Source: Cadophora sp. MPI-SDFR-AT-0126
Lineage: Eukaryota > Ascomycota > Leotiomycetes > Helotiales > Ploettnerulaceae
Length of the DNA: 64,000 nucleotides
Assembly (NCBI GenBank): GCA_020747065.1
Contig: JAGMVK010000019.1
Coordinates: forward strand, 310,001 to 374,000
Reading direction: 5' to 3'
The translations under genes were made by a program, and so were the position numbers. Below, piece by piece: positions 1 through 11,877 of the stretch (position 1 is its first letter; each line of letters begins with the position of its first letter). The notes below the pieces were generated by a model, which ran no database searches, was not told where the DNA came from, and saw nothing but the letters and a program-made list of their open reading frames with translations.

Positions 1-1127
1 AGGTCTAAACCTCCTTCTGCTGAAGCCACACCGGCATCTACAAGTATTAGCAAGCCGTCCAGGCGGAGGCTGGAATGAGACATACGCTGGGCTCCCCAAT
101 CAGATACTACGAAGCCTTCGAACCCAAGTTCGGTTTTTAACAGACCATTCTGGGCTTTCTGGTTTTGACAACCGTAGCTATTGTTGATTCGCTGGTACGA
201 ACACATAACTGAAGCAGACCCCGCATGAATGGCATCAGCGAATGGCCATAAATACATCTCGTGCATGGTCTTGTCGTCAATGTTGGATGAGAGAGATTCA
301 ACTGTCTGAGAAAAATTTCCAGGAACGGCTGAGCCAAGTCCACTTGCACCACCAATTCCTCCCGAAGCGGCCGATCGTATTGGATTGCGATTGACCTCCT
401 GTTCATTCCCTATGAAGTGCTTCACGGAAGCAATGACACCAGCACTTTGAATACCTTTGATTGTGTCATAGACGAGACTTCCAGCGAGATATGCTGCAAT
501 CAGATCAGTTTCGGTATCCATCTACGTGGAGCGGAGTGAAGTACGGTCATTACTGAACCCTTCCCAATTTCTTCCACCAAGAGCGACTCTTCCCAAGGGG
601 CCGATCATGGGACCTAACAAAACATGAACCCCTTTCCTCTTGAACTCAGCTGCCATGTGAGTGGCACGCTGGAGTGTCAGGGCTTTGTTCCAGCTCGAAC
701 CCACACTATTGCCCGCCGGGTAGGCGTTGACGAAGTCAGCGGCTCTTAATCCCTGACCAGCATCTGCTAGACAGAGACCATGCCACCCCAGACGAGGAAC
801 AGTTCCTGTAACGCCTGAACACCCTGTGGTTGGAGTGTAGCCTACAGTGATGTTGGCTCTCTCAGCAAGTGTCATCTGAGAGACGAGGGCTACAGCTTTT
901 GCGTGAGCTGTTTGCCATGATAGGCGACCAGGCATCTGGGCTAGTCAAGATCAGCTGTTGAGTTACAGTAATGTTGATCAGTGATAGACCTCACGTGAGG
1001 GTAAGACAGACTCTGACTGTCCATAGAAGTATGTGTCATTGGTGATATTTTGTCCGTGAACCTGGCTGGAGAGGATTCCCAGGGAGAGATATGAGGCTGT
1101 CACTAGCCGTGTCAGGAATGAGACCAT
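1..1127 (-). CDS. GH3 family beta-glucosidase, secreted (N-terminal part, cut at window edge)
   Basis: Exons 1127-995, 940-545, 493-86 and 37-1, continuing off the left edge; introns are 54, 51 and 48 bp with GT/AG ends. About 324 residues are visible. The start begins a hydrophobic signal peptide ([20 protein letters not shown]). The joined exons give the usual GH3 order: [11 protein letters not shown], a [15 protein letters not shown] stretch that appears only after removing intron 2, KHFIGNEQE, and SDWGAQHAGVASA, which appears only after removing intron 3. By family knowledge the Asp of SDW (codon 99-101) is the catalytic nucleophile, and the enzyme releases glucose from beta-glucosides and cello-oligosaccharides outside the cell. 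The acid/base half and C-terminal domains lie outside the window. The family is certain; the exact substrate is not. Confidence 0.93.
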
Positions 1128-2657
1128 TTTGAAGTCCTTTGCTTGCGGTCGAGCGGTTGTGTCGTGTCAGTCAGAGTAGACACGACTGTTGGTCTCCTTT
1201 TGTATTTCTTCGGCTCAAGGAACAAACCGTCCCAACAGAAGGTCTTCATGTCTTTGCAGATTCATTTTTCAATCGGACCGACTTCTTTGAAGATGTCTGG
1301 TCAACCATGACGGTTGTGGCAGCATGCAAGACCATGGAGCGGGGTACGTTGGACTATTCTGTAGAAATTCTCACTTCTTCACGGTCTGAACAGCGCCACT
1401 TTCAACCTCACTAGAGGCAGTTATGATACCCTAGCAGCACGTTCGAGGTTGAATTTTCCACATACTGGGGTCATGGCAGCTTGGAGAAATTAGAAGGCCC
1501 GAACAGCAAGATTCTTGGGTGGTGGTGTACCTGGACCACAGTTCTGGCTCCCTTTGCTAGCTCCTCGGCTCTACCCCGAGTATTATATGGAGTCTCCTGT
1601 GGGGTCCCCAAAACCATAAAGCCAGTCCCAACATTGTGTGAAATATGGGGGAGACGGCACATTTCACTAGCTGCAAATGGAGTGAAGCGAACGCTACCTC
1701 AACACATTCGAGAATCGACCCGGAAGTAAGCGGATTTCTCGTAATGGCCGGGAGGAAACAAAGGGAAATATGGTTCCAAGTTGCATTCAATGCTCCTAAT
1801 GGAGCTATCGTCGAGGCTGATGTTTGCCTGATTTTTACCTTGCGACGCCAGGTCTAGTACTATGTTTACATGGCAAACGAAGGCGATAATATCTGCAACT
1901 TGAAAGCTGCTACCAAAAGGAGACCAACTGGCGGTTAAGGCTGGAGACTGGGGGAGGTGAGGGGAGGGACAGTACGGGATGCATGATGGCTGCCAAGCAT
2001 GGAGTGTGGAGTGAAGAGAAGAGACGGAGACCCTTAGGTCCGAGAATCGGAAACCAGGTTGATTGGCTGTAGCCAAATGCAATGGCACTTGTTCGGGAGT
2101 ATCCAAAAGACGGGTTGCTCGTGGAATCCAGAGTATGCATCTTGCTTATTCTGGGTCGTCGATGTGGAGGTCTGCCAAGAGGCTTAGCGTCACTTTTAGC
2201 GTACAGTAGCATGACCTTTTGCCACGAATACCCATCAACAACTCGCGAAGACAAATCGGTCATGGATTTATGTCGGATGTCCACCTAAGTAACACGTCGC
2301 GAGTCAGGTTCAAATGCTGCTACACAATTACGAGACAGACAGCTTGCACTACATTGACTTCAGATGAACACATAAGCTCAAACGAGGGCAATGGACCTTG
2401 AGCAAGAACATTGATATGTCCATAAAATTCTCCTCAAGCACTGAAACGTTCAAACGAGGATATGCGTTGAAGCCAGAGATGCAATTCGTCTAAATCCGGC
2501 AAAGACCGACAGCTCTCAGACTTTCCAGGGGACAAGATTTATAGGTATCGGCGTTACCAGTTTTGCTTCCTGTCTCTAAGTACATAGATGTAAGTACTTA
2601 TCCCCTTCGTCAATTTTCGTCTTTCATACTCTTTGATCTCTGTGTTCGTCTGCTCAA
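1128..2657. other. Intergenic region between divergent secreted-protein genes
   Basis: About 1.5 kb separating the GH3 gene (minus) from the lactonase-like gene (plus). It contains short overlapping open frames on both strands, none with a recognisable motif or paired splice sites. A G-rich tract with CTGGGG (around 1948) resembles the core of the CreA carbon-repression site. A TTTATAGG stretch near 2537 lies about 120 bp before the downstream start and could be a TATA-like element. Both readings are inference. Confidence 0.4.
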
Positions 2658-3863
2658 ATGTCGCTCATTCGATCTATTTTTGCCGGCTTTGCGTTTGTCG
2701 CAGTCTTTATCTCATCAGCAGCAGCTGCGCAAAACAGCAGTACCATCGTCTCGATTCCCATCGAGTACACTTACCTTCTCCCAGCACCATTTGAGAGTAA
2801 CCCAACTTTCAGCTTCCTTAACAGCACCACCACATCGGACGAAAATGTCGACGCTCTCCTTCAATCTGCCAAGACTGCACCATTCGTGTCCTACGACGAA
2901 CAATTCCTTAGCCTGCTAGGTGCGAATCCATCGGCCAACCTGGTGGAGGAGCGTGCCGTGAACTTTGCTGGGGAAGCCGGCGTCTGGCTCAAAGAGCGCA
3001 ATGAAGTCTGGTATACCACCTGGATCAACGATGGACCAACTCATGTCGAGATTCTGGATCTGGTCAAAGGAATCACCCGTAACCTGACCACTTCCATCCC
3101 ACTCGAGAACCCCAACGGCGGCTGTTACCACCAAGGCCTCGTCTACTTCACATCACTCCGCGATGATACTCGCAATATTAGTGGCGGCGTCTATTCCGTT
3201 CATCCTGAGACTGGCGAGGCAAAGGTGATTATGAACTCCTACATGGGTCTGAAATTTGATGCTATCGACGATGTCACATGGGCTACGCAGCCAGGTACAA
3301 ACCGCTCTTTCATGTACATCACTGTCTTACCTTCCACTGCTGGCTCCGCCACCGACGGTCTTGCTCAAGGTCTCTGGAGATTCGACCCTATTTCCAAGGT
3401 TCTCGCACCTGTCATCAGCCGGACAGATTTCCCTGTTGCAAATGGTGTCCGCCCATCCGTGGACCAGAAATCTATCTACATCACTGATTTTGGAGGTACT
3501 CCACATGTTCCAGACTGGGGTCTTCCAGCCCAGGTTGGGATACCAGGCGTTTACAAGTACGATCTTGATGCTGACATGCTGCCTGTCAACCGACGCGTTT
3601 TCAGTGTAGCCCGCATGCAAGCTCCCGATGGAGTGCGCGTTGATGACAAGGGCCGCGTTTGGACTGGTGAGGGCGAGGGCGTCGTGGTCCGTAGTCCTGA
3701 GGGAAAGCTCCTTGGGGTCTTCAACGCCCAGTTCTTCACTCCAGATCCAATCAACTTGGGCATTGTGCAATTTGCTCTGGCTGGCGATGTCCTTGTCATC
3801 CTCGGCATGCGCCAGTTATGGACCGTTAAACTGACTGAGGTTGTAATGGCTGCAAGCAACTGA
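2658..3863 (+). CDS. Secreted SMP-30/gluconolactonase-like beta-propeller protein
   Basis: Single exon, 401 residues. The N-terminus is a clear signal peptide (about residues 1-24, ending in an Ala-rich segment before QNSS). Several N-glycosylation sequons (NSS, NLT, NIS, NRS) fit secretion. Strand-turn segments with GVYSVHPETGEAKV, YITDFGG and APDGVRVDDKGRVWTGEGEGV resemble the SMP-30/gluconolactonase/LRE-like six-bladed propeller, whose DGVRVD-type motif supplies metal ligands. The family hydrolyses sugar or other lactones; the substrate here is unknown. It sits divergent from an extracellular beta-glucosidase, consistent with extracellular carbohydrate use, but that is context only. Similar fungal proteins have also been annotated simply as calcium-dependent phosphotriesterase-like. 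Confidence 0.82.
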   Translation: MSLIRSIFAGFAFVAVFISSAAAAQNSSTIVSIPIEYTYLLPAPFESNPTFSFLNSTTTSDENVDALLQSAKTAPFVSYDEQFLSLLGANPSANLVEERAVNFAGEAGVWLKERNEVWYTTWINDGPTHVEILDLVKGITRNLTTSIPLENPNGGCYHQGLVYFTSLRDDTRNISGGVYSVHPETGEAKVIMNSYMGLKFDAIDDVTWATQPGTNRSFMYITVLPSTAGSATDGLAQGLWRFDPISKVLAPVISRTDFPVANGVRPSVDQKSIYITDFGGTPHVPDWGLPAQVGIPGVYKYDLDADMLPVNRRVFSVARMQAPDGVRVDDKGRVWTGEGEGVVVRSPEGKLLGVFNAQFFTPDPINLGIVQFALAGDVLVILGMRQLWTVKLTEVVMAASN

Positions 3864-4490
3864 TCTGCAACATGTATTTTATTCTTTTGTGTATTATAGA
3901 TCTTGGGAGTCGTGCATTGAAGGAGAACTGTTCGGGGATAGCTAGAACAGGAACAATTTGGCAGAGTTAAACTCGAGATATTCATCAAAATCATGACTGT
4001 AGTTGTTGGGTCTACGTCGGCTGCAAAGCAAGCCGCGCTGCCGCGTCCCCACAACCTTATTTACTTCGGTCGTGAGCTAAGCGAGCGCGTTAGGCGGAAG
4101 GCTTGACGTCACCGGAACGCTTTCTCCTTCGGGACTAGGCCACTTCGTGTATTACCGAGATTGCCTTGCATTGTTCTGCTTCAATGCATGCAGTTCTGGC
4201 TGCTTTACCGCCGATTTCTCTGCACCACTCTTCTTCTTGGCTTCTCTCTGCGAATACGATACAGTACGAATAGGCGACCGGAAGATACATCAGGACCTTG
4301 ACATGTGGGACCTGAGAGTCCACACCTACAGCGGACAACGCCCACTCGGACAGCGAGCAAGCGAACCTACAGTGAATGTCGCTCACCTCCTGATTATTGT
4401 TTTTTCTCTATCCGGAATCTCCTGCCGTCTCACCAGATAGAGTGTTTATCAAAGAGGGCTAGCTCTTGCCAATCTCTGCCTTGGTAAATT
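3864..4490. other. Intergenic region and promoter of the Zn2Cys6 gene
   Basis: 627 bp with no supportable gene. It holds a perfect palindromic TGACGTCA at 4104-4111, the CRE/bZIP (Atf1/CreB-type) core, about 380 bp before the next start codon. Confidence 0.4.
4104..4111. promoter_or_regulatory. Possible CRE/bZIP site TGACGTCA
   Basis: An exact 8-bp palindrome in the presumptive promoter of the downstream Zn2Cys6 gene. Such sites bind ATF/CREB-type bZIP factors in fungi. A single 8-mer can occur by chance, so function is inferred only. Confidence 0.3.
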
Positions 4491-5960
4491 ATGGTATTTT
4501 TGGGGAAACCGTCGAGCGACTGCCTTCCTTGCAGAAAGAGAAAGCTTCGCGTAAGGCAGATACAGAGCCAACCACATTGTCAGTGGAACTGACGTTAGCT
4601 ACAGTGCGACCTCAGCCGTAGCAGCTGTGGCCAGTGTAAGAGAGCAAAACTTCTCTGCCATGGATACCGGGACCCTAACGAGCTGGTTTTCCGCGATGAG
4701 ACCCTTCCGACGAAGCAGAAGGCGTTAGCACGGCGTGGCCAGCCGTCGTCTTCTTCACCACAGATTCTGCAGCTCAGCTGGGATGTTCGTGCTCGAGAGG
4801 CCTTCTTCACCGATTACGTATACGGATTTTCGCGGAGTCACGATGATCTGGCTCCTCTCTTCGGGCAGGCTTCTGCAACAAGTCACCTAAGTGCAAGTGT
4901 TGATGCAGTCAGTGTGGCACTCATGTCTTTTCGGACCAATGCCCCGCTTCTAAGGCAGCTGGCGAAGGAGAAATATGTGGCTGCCCTTCAAAAGGTTGGC
5001 CAAGCACTGCGCAAACCAGAGTTCTCTGCGACCAACGAAACCCTACAGTCAGTTCTGTTGCTCGATCTCTATGAGAAATTAGTCAACCAAGATCCACTAA
5101 GCTCAGTGGCATGGATGAGCCATGTCGAAGGTGCAAATTCTTTGGTCAAGAGTTACGGCGACAGATTTATTGCCACCCAGACTGGTCGTCGACTGGCCAC
5201 TCGTCTGGCGATGACTTTGGCCATTAGTTGTGGAGCAGCCAGGATCCGAATCCCGGATGCCTTACTGTCTCTGCGCCAAATTTTGTCTTCCTTTGCCGGC
5301 GATGCGAAATGGGACTTCACTGCGATCGTAGTTGATGTCGTCAACCTGCAAGCTGATATTGCCAGTCTCCAAATCACCAGCTCCTCTGAAATTGCTGAAC
5401 GGGCGAAGAAATTAGATAGGCAACTCCAAAGCTTGGAAGCGACGTTACCGCCCTTTTGGGCCCCGCAAAGTGTATTTATATCTGCACACCCGCTACTATT
5501 CGACAGCTCCTACGATGTCTACCAGGACCACTTTGTAACGCAAGTTCGGAACGCATTTCGGACAGTGCGTCTGGTGCTTAATGGCTTCATTCAGAAGCAT
5601 TGTCCGCCTGAAATGTGTGTGCTGAAAAATGATGCTGCCAACATCATTCTCATGCTGACGGAACAAATATGCGCCGCAATTACCCCCTTCGTTCTGTCAG
5701 GAAACCAGCAGGGCATAGAGGGGCGCTTCTCATCGTTGCAAACACTGCAATGCTATACCCTCATTCCGCCGCTTTACATTGCTGGTCAAATGTCATCAAG
5801 TCAGGCTTTGCGGACTTGGGCTATTTTTGTTTTGGACTACATGGCCGAGGGTGGCAGAATGAAAATTGCAAAAGATGTTGCCAACATTCTCAGGTGTACG
5901 CCTGAGGTAGATTACTGGCAGATCTATTCAATGGTTGGGTGTTATGCTTTGGCTGCGTAA
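4491..5960 (+). CDS. Zn2Cys6 fungal-type transcription factor
   Basis: Two exons, 4491-4550 and 4605-5960 (54-bp intron GTAAGG...CAG), giving 471 residues. The intron falls inside the zinc cluster. After splicing, cysteines 11, 14, 21, 28, 31 and 38 form C-X2-C-X6-C-X6-C-X2-C-X6-C, the canonical binuclear cluster that binds CGG half-sites. The DNA-binding domain begins almost at the N-terminus, and the remainder is the Leu-rich, mostly helical region typical of the fungal-specific regulatory domain. The ATG at 4491 was chosen because starting at the next internal methionines would remove the zinc cluster. Neighbours are a lactonase-like protein, an EthD-like protein and two reactive-aldehyde-type enzymes, so it may be a local pathway regulator; its targets cannot be read from sequence. 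Confidence 0.9.
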
Positions 5961-6276
5961 AAGTGCACTTCTACTGTAGACCGAGCCATGCTGCAATCAG
6001 GGGAAGAGAGCTATCAATCGAGCGGAAATACAGAGCGAGAGTGAGATGTAGCCTGGAGAGGGAAATGTTTCACCATGAGTACGCAGTTGAATTCTGTATC
6101 GCTTTCTAAGTATCGAATATAAACCACTGCCTCCCAAACTCACTTGCAGTGACGCAAGATGGCCAGAAAGCTTGTCAAAATTTCGCAAAAAATGGACGCA
6201 AGCCAGCAACATTCTAAGGAAAGCCAAGCAGAATGTCACCTCCAAAGACATGTCTTTTTCCTTGACCTGATTTTGG
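5961..6276. other. Convergent 3' intergenic region
   Basis: 316 bp between the 3' ends of the Zn2Cys6 gene and the EthD-like gene. No gene or repeat is visible; it presumably holds both 3' UTRs. Confidence 0.5.
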
Positions 6277-6681
6277 TCAACCACTGCCAGCGATTGGTTG
6301 CAACTTCATGAAAATTGGCGCCTCCTTGCTGAAGTTTGGGACGTCTGCAAAAATCTTCTGACCAGCCTCGGAACCGGGTAGCGAAGCGAAAGCCTCCTCG
6401 GTAGTCCATTCCACTTGCGTCTGAATACAAAACGGGGCATCGGACGGTAGAGTGTTAACTTCCCATGATAGAAGCGTCGAGGGGAATGATTTGGCTATTA
6501 GAGGCATGTGAACTTTGACGTAGTAATCCGTATCAAAGACTGCCCCTTGGGTGAACAGAATCTGTTTCATCATCTCAGCAAGTCCCCGAAGACCATAAGC
6601 AGCGACAGTTCATGCCATTTGGTAGGCAGGAGAGGATCAAAATGTATGAAGGTATTAACGAACCGTGTATGTAACAGTCAT
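6277..6681 (-). CDS. EthD-domain / dimeric alpha-beta barrel small protein
   Basis: Two exons, 6681-6664 (only MTVTYT) and 6561-6277, with a 102-bp intron (GTTCGT donor, AAACAG acceptor, branch-like TGCTGAG); 100 residues. The tiny first exon restores the family N-terminus. The FDTDYYVKVHMPLIAKSF segment matches the F-D-x-x-Y-Y-x-x-x-H-M-P-L hallmark of EthD-like proteins. These form ferredoxin-like dimeric barrels. Some assist oxidative degradation of xenobiotics and others are dehydratases or decarboxylases in polyketide clusters. It converges on a Zn2Cys6 factor, so co-regulation is possible. The molecular activity is unknown. The unusual donor is the weakest part of the model. Confidence 0.82.
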
Positions 6682-7342
6682 TTTGTTGTATCTGTCAAAG
6701 GTCGATGTTTGGAATGAACAGACGAAACGGGGGTCCTTCTGAGATTGGTTGTTTCAGCTTGCCTGGAAGTACGAGAAAGGATGTGTGTTATATCTGATCT
6801 GGCTTCAGCAGATTCAGAGGCCGGTCAATGACAACTTATGCCGAGTCAGAACATTGCAGCTTCCCTCTGCATCGGAACAGGATACTTCTTGGTTCCAACC
6901 GAAACAACCGTCACCTCACCTATGTGGCGTTTCAAGGTGGATCTCGTCGGCAATATTGGCAACGAGAGACAAACAATCGTATCACAGTGGTTCGGGTAAG
7001 CTATCGGAGTTTGGCCCCTGCAAATTGACATGCTTCAACAACGAATTCGTAAATGCATCGGCCTTATGTGTCGGACTTTGCATTCATTCTCCTGACATCG
7101 TATCTCAAAGTTTAATATCTCGCTTTGATCCTTGATAAGCAATAGTGGGCTTATTAGCTGAATGTAGCTTTCAGGTCATCATACGTGGCGATGCTAGGGG
7201 CATACAATTGAGTACATAAGTACCACTGAACGTAAGAACAAACAAAGCTTCCATTCAGACGCCGACACTTCTGCTACCAGCTTACAAAAGTGCAAACCCT
7301 GAACCAAATTTCCAACTTGGTCTTTTCCAGATTTCCTCCCAA
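6682..7342. other. Divergent promoter region between EthD-like and DJ-1-like genes
   Basis: 661 bp. Overlapping open frames on both strands lack motifs, codon logic or splice signals, so I call no gene. It should hold both promoters. Confidence 0.45.
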
Positions 7343-8185
7343 ATGGCTCCTAAAATCCTCGTTGTTCTGACTTCAGTCGACAAGTACCCGAATGGTAAAC
7401 CCACGGGCTGGTATCTGGTAAGTCTGTGTTGTTTCTCTAATATGAGAGAATTTCGAGCCATAACTAATCGAGGTCCTCATCCGCAGCCCGAATTTGCACA
7501 CCCTTATCATGTCCTAGCACCGCACACTGAGATCACCGTTGCTTCGCCAAAAGGTGGTGTAGCGCCGCAGGACCCCAAATCACGAGCAGAATTCAAAGAT
7601 GACAAGATTAGTGTTGATTTCTTGGTCAACCAGAGATCTCTTTACGAGGAAACCCAGAAACTGGAGAAATTCATCGGCAGGGCTGAGGAATTTGTTGCCC
7701 TTTTTTACGTTGGTGGTCAAGGCCGTACGTGAATTTCACTCTACTCCTTGAGATCTCTGTCTCCGAAAATGCGTAAACTTGAGGATTTCGACTGACATAA
7801 AACAGCCATGTTTGATCTAGCAACGGATCCTATCTCTCACCAAATTATCAATGAATTCCACACAGCCGGCAAAATCGTGGCTGCCGTGTGCCACGGCCCC
7901 GCTGCACTGGCGTTTGTTAAGCTCTCCGATGGTACACCATTCCTTTCTGGTGCCAAAGTGACAGGCTTCTCAAACAGCGAGGAAGATGCCGTTGGCGGGA
8001 CCGCTGAGATGCCATTCTTGCTTGAGACGGAACTGAACAAGTCTAGTAGGGGCGGATACATCAGAAGCGCAGAGAACTGGGCAAAGCATGTAGTGGTGGA
8101 TCGTAACGGCAAGTTGATAACTGGACAGAATCCAGCGAGCGCATACGGTGTTGGAGAAGCGCTTTTGAAGTCTATCCAGGCCTAA
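7343..8185 (+). CDS. DJ-1/PfpI superfamily protein, Hsp31/glyoxalase III type
   Basis: Three exons, 7343-7417, 7487-7724 and 7806-8185 (introns 69 and 81 bp), giving 230 residues, the usual Hsp31 length. The second splice joins GGQG to PMFDLATDP, restoring the family GGHGxxxDL segment. AAVCHGPAA is the nucleophile elbow, with Cys at 7889-7891 followed by His. The upstream LPEFAHPY segment supplies the conserved Glu, giving the Glu-Cys-His set of Hsp31. Family members convert methylglyoxal to lactate without glutathione and can act as stress chaperones. About 0.9 kb downstream on the same strand is a GRE2-like reductase, a family that also handles methylglyoxal. Activity is predicted, not proven. 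Confidence 0.9.
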
Positions 8186-9103
8186 ACCTGACCGGACTTT
8201 TGGACAATTCGGAATTTCATGCCGCAACTTGCATCAGATATTTCTGTAGTACAATTTAGTCGGTGTTCTAGATGTCAGGTTATGTTCTGTCCGGCATTTC
8301 GGTTTGAAATTTCTATGAAAGCTAGTTGGTATTCGCATTATTGGAAAATCTGACTATTTTGATGTTTCGTGGGCCATTGGACAAAAAGATTTTCGAGAGT
8401 ATCATCTCAGGACAGCCTCTGCGTCTCAGCTCCACTTTTTCGGGGCACTAAGCAGGCTAAGTCAACAAAGATCGGATACATGCGAATACGAGACTAAAGA
8501 ACACAGCATCTTGGGCAAGTAGGGGATCTCTTTGACGCTTCACTTCAAAGGCCCTTCCGAATTACTGTCGAGTCAGAGCAGTCTCAGTCGTGAATGTCTA
8601 TATCGTCTGATCCTTGTTAGTTACCCAAAAGTGTTGATCCTCTAAAACTTTATAAATAAGCTTTTCAGTCAGTGTGGAGTCATGTAAGTGTTGGAACAGC
8701 TTGACAGTCCGCTCCACGACCTTGTCTGCTGAGGGACATCCGGAAGGCTAGCCTAGCATGGCTTAGTCGAAATCCTCAACATGCTTCAGATGTCCAGAAA
8801 TATTAGCATATTGGAGCTAGAAGACTGATATAAAGTTTCGGACTTAGCCAGACGGAAGTACATAAACACTAGCGGTGAGCCAAGTGCCAAGTCTACTTGT
8901 CGCCTCTGCGGTGGCTCCTTGAACGTGGACAACAAGCCAATAGCATACAACCTGTCTCATGCTGTTCTGTGTCCAGAGGATGCACACATCTATAACTCAA
9001 TATGTAATTCCCATTACTATCTCACTGCCAAATTCTTAATCGACTCTATCGATTTTCTACATTCAGGTCGAAATTTGCTCTTAATACTGGATCCACCGAA
9101 AAC
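8186..9103. other. Intergenic region upstream of the SDR gene
   Basis: 918 bp without a supportable gene. A TATAAATA occurs at 8651-8658, but it is about 450 bp from the next start codon and may be coincidental. Confidence 0.4.
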
Positions 9104-10146
9104 ATGAAAGTTCTCCTCACTGGTGGTAGTGGCTTCCTTGGGAAGCACTGTCTGGAAAGCCTGCTCAAACATGGGTATGTACCTCGAAACAGAATATTGG
9201 TCAATGCTAATAAGAAATCAGACATACTGTCGTGGCAACTGTACGGAGCGACACGAAAGGAAAAGAATGTCTCGACAGTCATCCTGAGTTCTCTGACAGG
9301 CTGTCCTATTGTATTGTTAAGGATATGGCGGCTTCAGGGTCTTTCAATGGAGCCGTGCAATCAGAACCTCCTTTCGAAGCTGTTGTTCACACTGCCAGCC
9401 CTTTTCATTACAACGCGACAGATCTGAAGAGGGATATGATCGATCCAGCCATACAAGGAACAACGGAAATACTTCACGCTATCAAAGCATATGCTCCGTC
9501 TGTCAAACGCGTTGTCATCACTTCCTCGTTCGCCGCTGTGCTCAACTTTCAAGAAGCCGTCCATGTGTACACCTCGGACAATTGGAACCCTATCACAATG
9601 GAGCAAGCTCTGTCAGAAGGCCAAATGGCGTACATGGGAAGCAAGAAATTTGCAGAAAAAGCTGCGTGGAACTTTCTCGAGACGGAGCACCCACAGTTCA
9701 CCCTCGCTACTATCAATCCTGTCATGATCTTTGGACCTGCGACATATCATCTGGATTCTCTTGACAATGTCAATACTTCTAATGCAGTATTCAGAGATAT
9801 GATACAAGGCAAGATGAAGTCTGGCATTCCACCCAATGCGTTCCAGTGGGTCGATGTGCGAGACGTGGCGCTTGCTCACGTTCGTGCAATCGAGGTTCCA
9901 GAAGCTGCCGGGAGACGCTTCCTTACTGCAGCAGGACCATACAGCAATGGAGAAATTGCTGCAATCATCAAAGATCACTTCCCTCAGCTGAGAGGCCAAT
10001 TCCCGGACCAGTTTGAAGTTCAGCAGAGCGCGCAGAACTTCACGATTGACAACACGCCTGCGAAACAGATTCTTGGGATTCAGTTCAGACGTCTCGAGGA
10101 TTGTGTTGTTGATACAGTCAAGTCTTTGATGAATGTGACCGGATAG
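9104..10146 (+). CDS. Extended short-chain dehydrogenase/reductase, GRE2/ketoreductase-like
   Basis: Two exons, 9104-9174 and 9222-10146 (47-bp intron, GTATGT donor, GCTAAT branch), giving 331 residues. The first exon carries the Rossmann motif LLTGGSGFLGKHCLESLL. Splicing continues it into GHTVVATVRSD, whose Arg fits NADPH preference. Then come VVHTASPF, VVITSSFAAVL (catalytic Ser region) and the catalytic Y-x-x-x-K in YMGSKKFAE, then INPVMIFGP and WVDVRDVALAHVRA. This order is typical of extended SDRs such as yeast GRE2 (methylglyoxal/isovaleraldehyde reductase) and dihydroflavonol-4-reductase-like enzymes. It probably reduces an aldehyde or ketone with NADPH in the cytosol; the substrate is unknown. 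Confidence 0.9.
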
Positions 10147-11877
10147 CCCTCTTCGGACGGGGTGCCGAAGTAGTACCTTGTAAATTGTCAAATCTAAAAT
10201 GATTTGCCCTGTAGCTTTCCATCTTTCAAGATGAAGTCTCACCTTTTTTCCCCTTCGAATTTCTTGATTCCTCGTTTCGTGATTTGGCTGTCAATGTAAG
10301 TGGGCAAGCGTCTCTTCTGCCAGCAATTCTGAAGCGACTTGTTCCTCAGAAGCAAGTACGAGGGAGATGAAGGCTTGGTCCAAACTGGAAAGCACCTAAA
10401 GTAAGGGCTTTAGACATGCGAGGGCGCCGTTGTACCGAGTCCTGGACTTGAATCCAAGGCGCACGCCGGCCAACACTTGTCATCAAGAGTCCTACTGCTC
10501 TTATTCGAGCCTCAATCGAAAACTTTCAGCGATCAATAAAGTGGACATTAAGAGAGCGAATTGCGACATTGTTGTGCTACCGCAAGGCAGACTGGCAGCG
10601 AGCCGCTGCAACTTTTAAGATATACGTTGCCCACCATTTGAAATGAGTGCTATAGGTGTCATTCACAAGAATTGATCTATTAGCTCCGGAATTCAGCTTA
10701 TAAGCGCGATCCCGGGAGATACTGAACAACGACATGGTTCATGGGTTACCTTTGCAGAACAATGACGTCGAAGATCCTCAAGCAGTTCACAGTTTCGAGG
10801 CTATGGAGCCGGAAACAGGAATTCCTAGCCAGACGACTCACATGTCAAACTTGTTCTATCATCCACAATTTTGGGCGTTCATTATTATTTCACTTTATAT
10901 TTGGTCAGCGTGTATATCATAATGGGAGGTCTTTTCGGTCCGTGAGAATGATCTTATTTCTTAGCTTGAGATAGGCAGTACTATTCCAGGCCTTGAAATG
11001 AAGCTTGGGACAGTCATTCAATGCAAGTCGTTCAGCCCCTGCGACGACCCCGCAAAACAGCTTCGCAAATCTGGCGAAGAAGGTCAAAGACCATAAAGTC
11101 GGCCTCGAGGTCCAAGCTTGAAAGAACATCCAGTGGTTCTCAAGTTCAAATGCCAAAGAATATGCCATGACAGCTACATGTAGAGGTTGAGTAGACTCCT
11201 GAGGGCTCGGACCTCTGCTGTTGATTGTGAGAAGCCGAAGATCCATTGGGTGTCGAAGCTGTATCATCGAAAGTTACATCAAGCTGTGGTAAGTGTGTCA
11301 TCGTTAAAAAGTGATGGTAGAGCGTAAATGAGATAGGCTTCCGCTCTTGGTAGGTATCTCATTAGCTGCTCCGACATCCAAAAAGCTCCCTGAACGTGAA
11401 CCTCCTAGTACTCTGCATTCCATCAAACATGTTCTCGGGTTTCAAGGGAAGTACTCACCTGATTATCCTCCAAAACTAAGTCAATGCGATTTTGTACAAC
11501 AATCCATGCACCGCTTGCCACGTCCATCAAGAAACCATGTGCGGATCTCCTACACACCTCCGTCCTACCCCAACGCTTTGTCATCTATCACCATCCTCCA
11601 GAAAACATGTTGCATGTCGCATATTTGCATCATAGCCAATGACATTAGCAGCCGTTAATACGGGTGTGCAGCCTATTCGTTTCAGTCCGAGCAGCAAATG
11701 CAAGCATCACATTTAGCCTACTTGTGATCACACGCCAAGCCGGCATATATTGAAACTTTGGCAGGCTATATATCTTATCATCAACCTTATCGGAACAACG
11801 TTTTCGATCATGGTATAAGGAACACAAAGTATCTTCTTACTTAGAACTCGTCAAAAGAACTCATCTGGTTCAATTCG
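10147..11877. other. 1.7-kb intergenic region, no gene recognised
   Basis: Short open frames occur on both strands (for example minus 11267-10917), but none has family motifs, a signal peptide or exon continuation. No repeat structure was noticed. Confidence 0.4.

Noticed and set aside
10917..11267. Minus-strand open frame of 116 codons
   Set aside because: No homology recognised, no splice continuation, and isolated in intergenic DNA.
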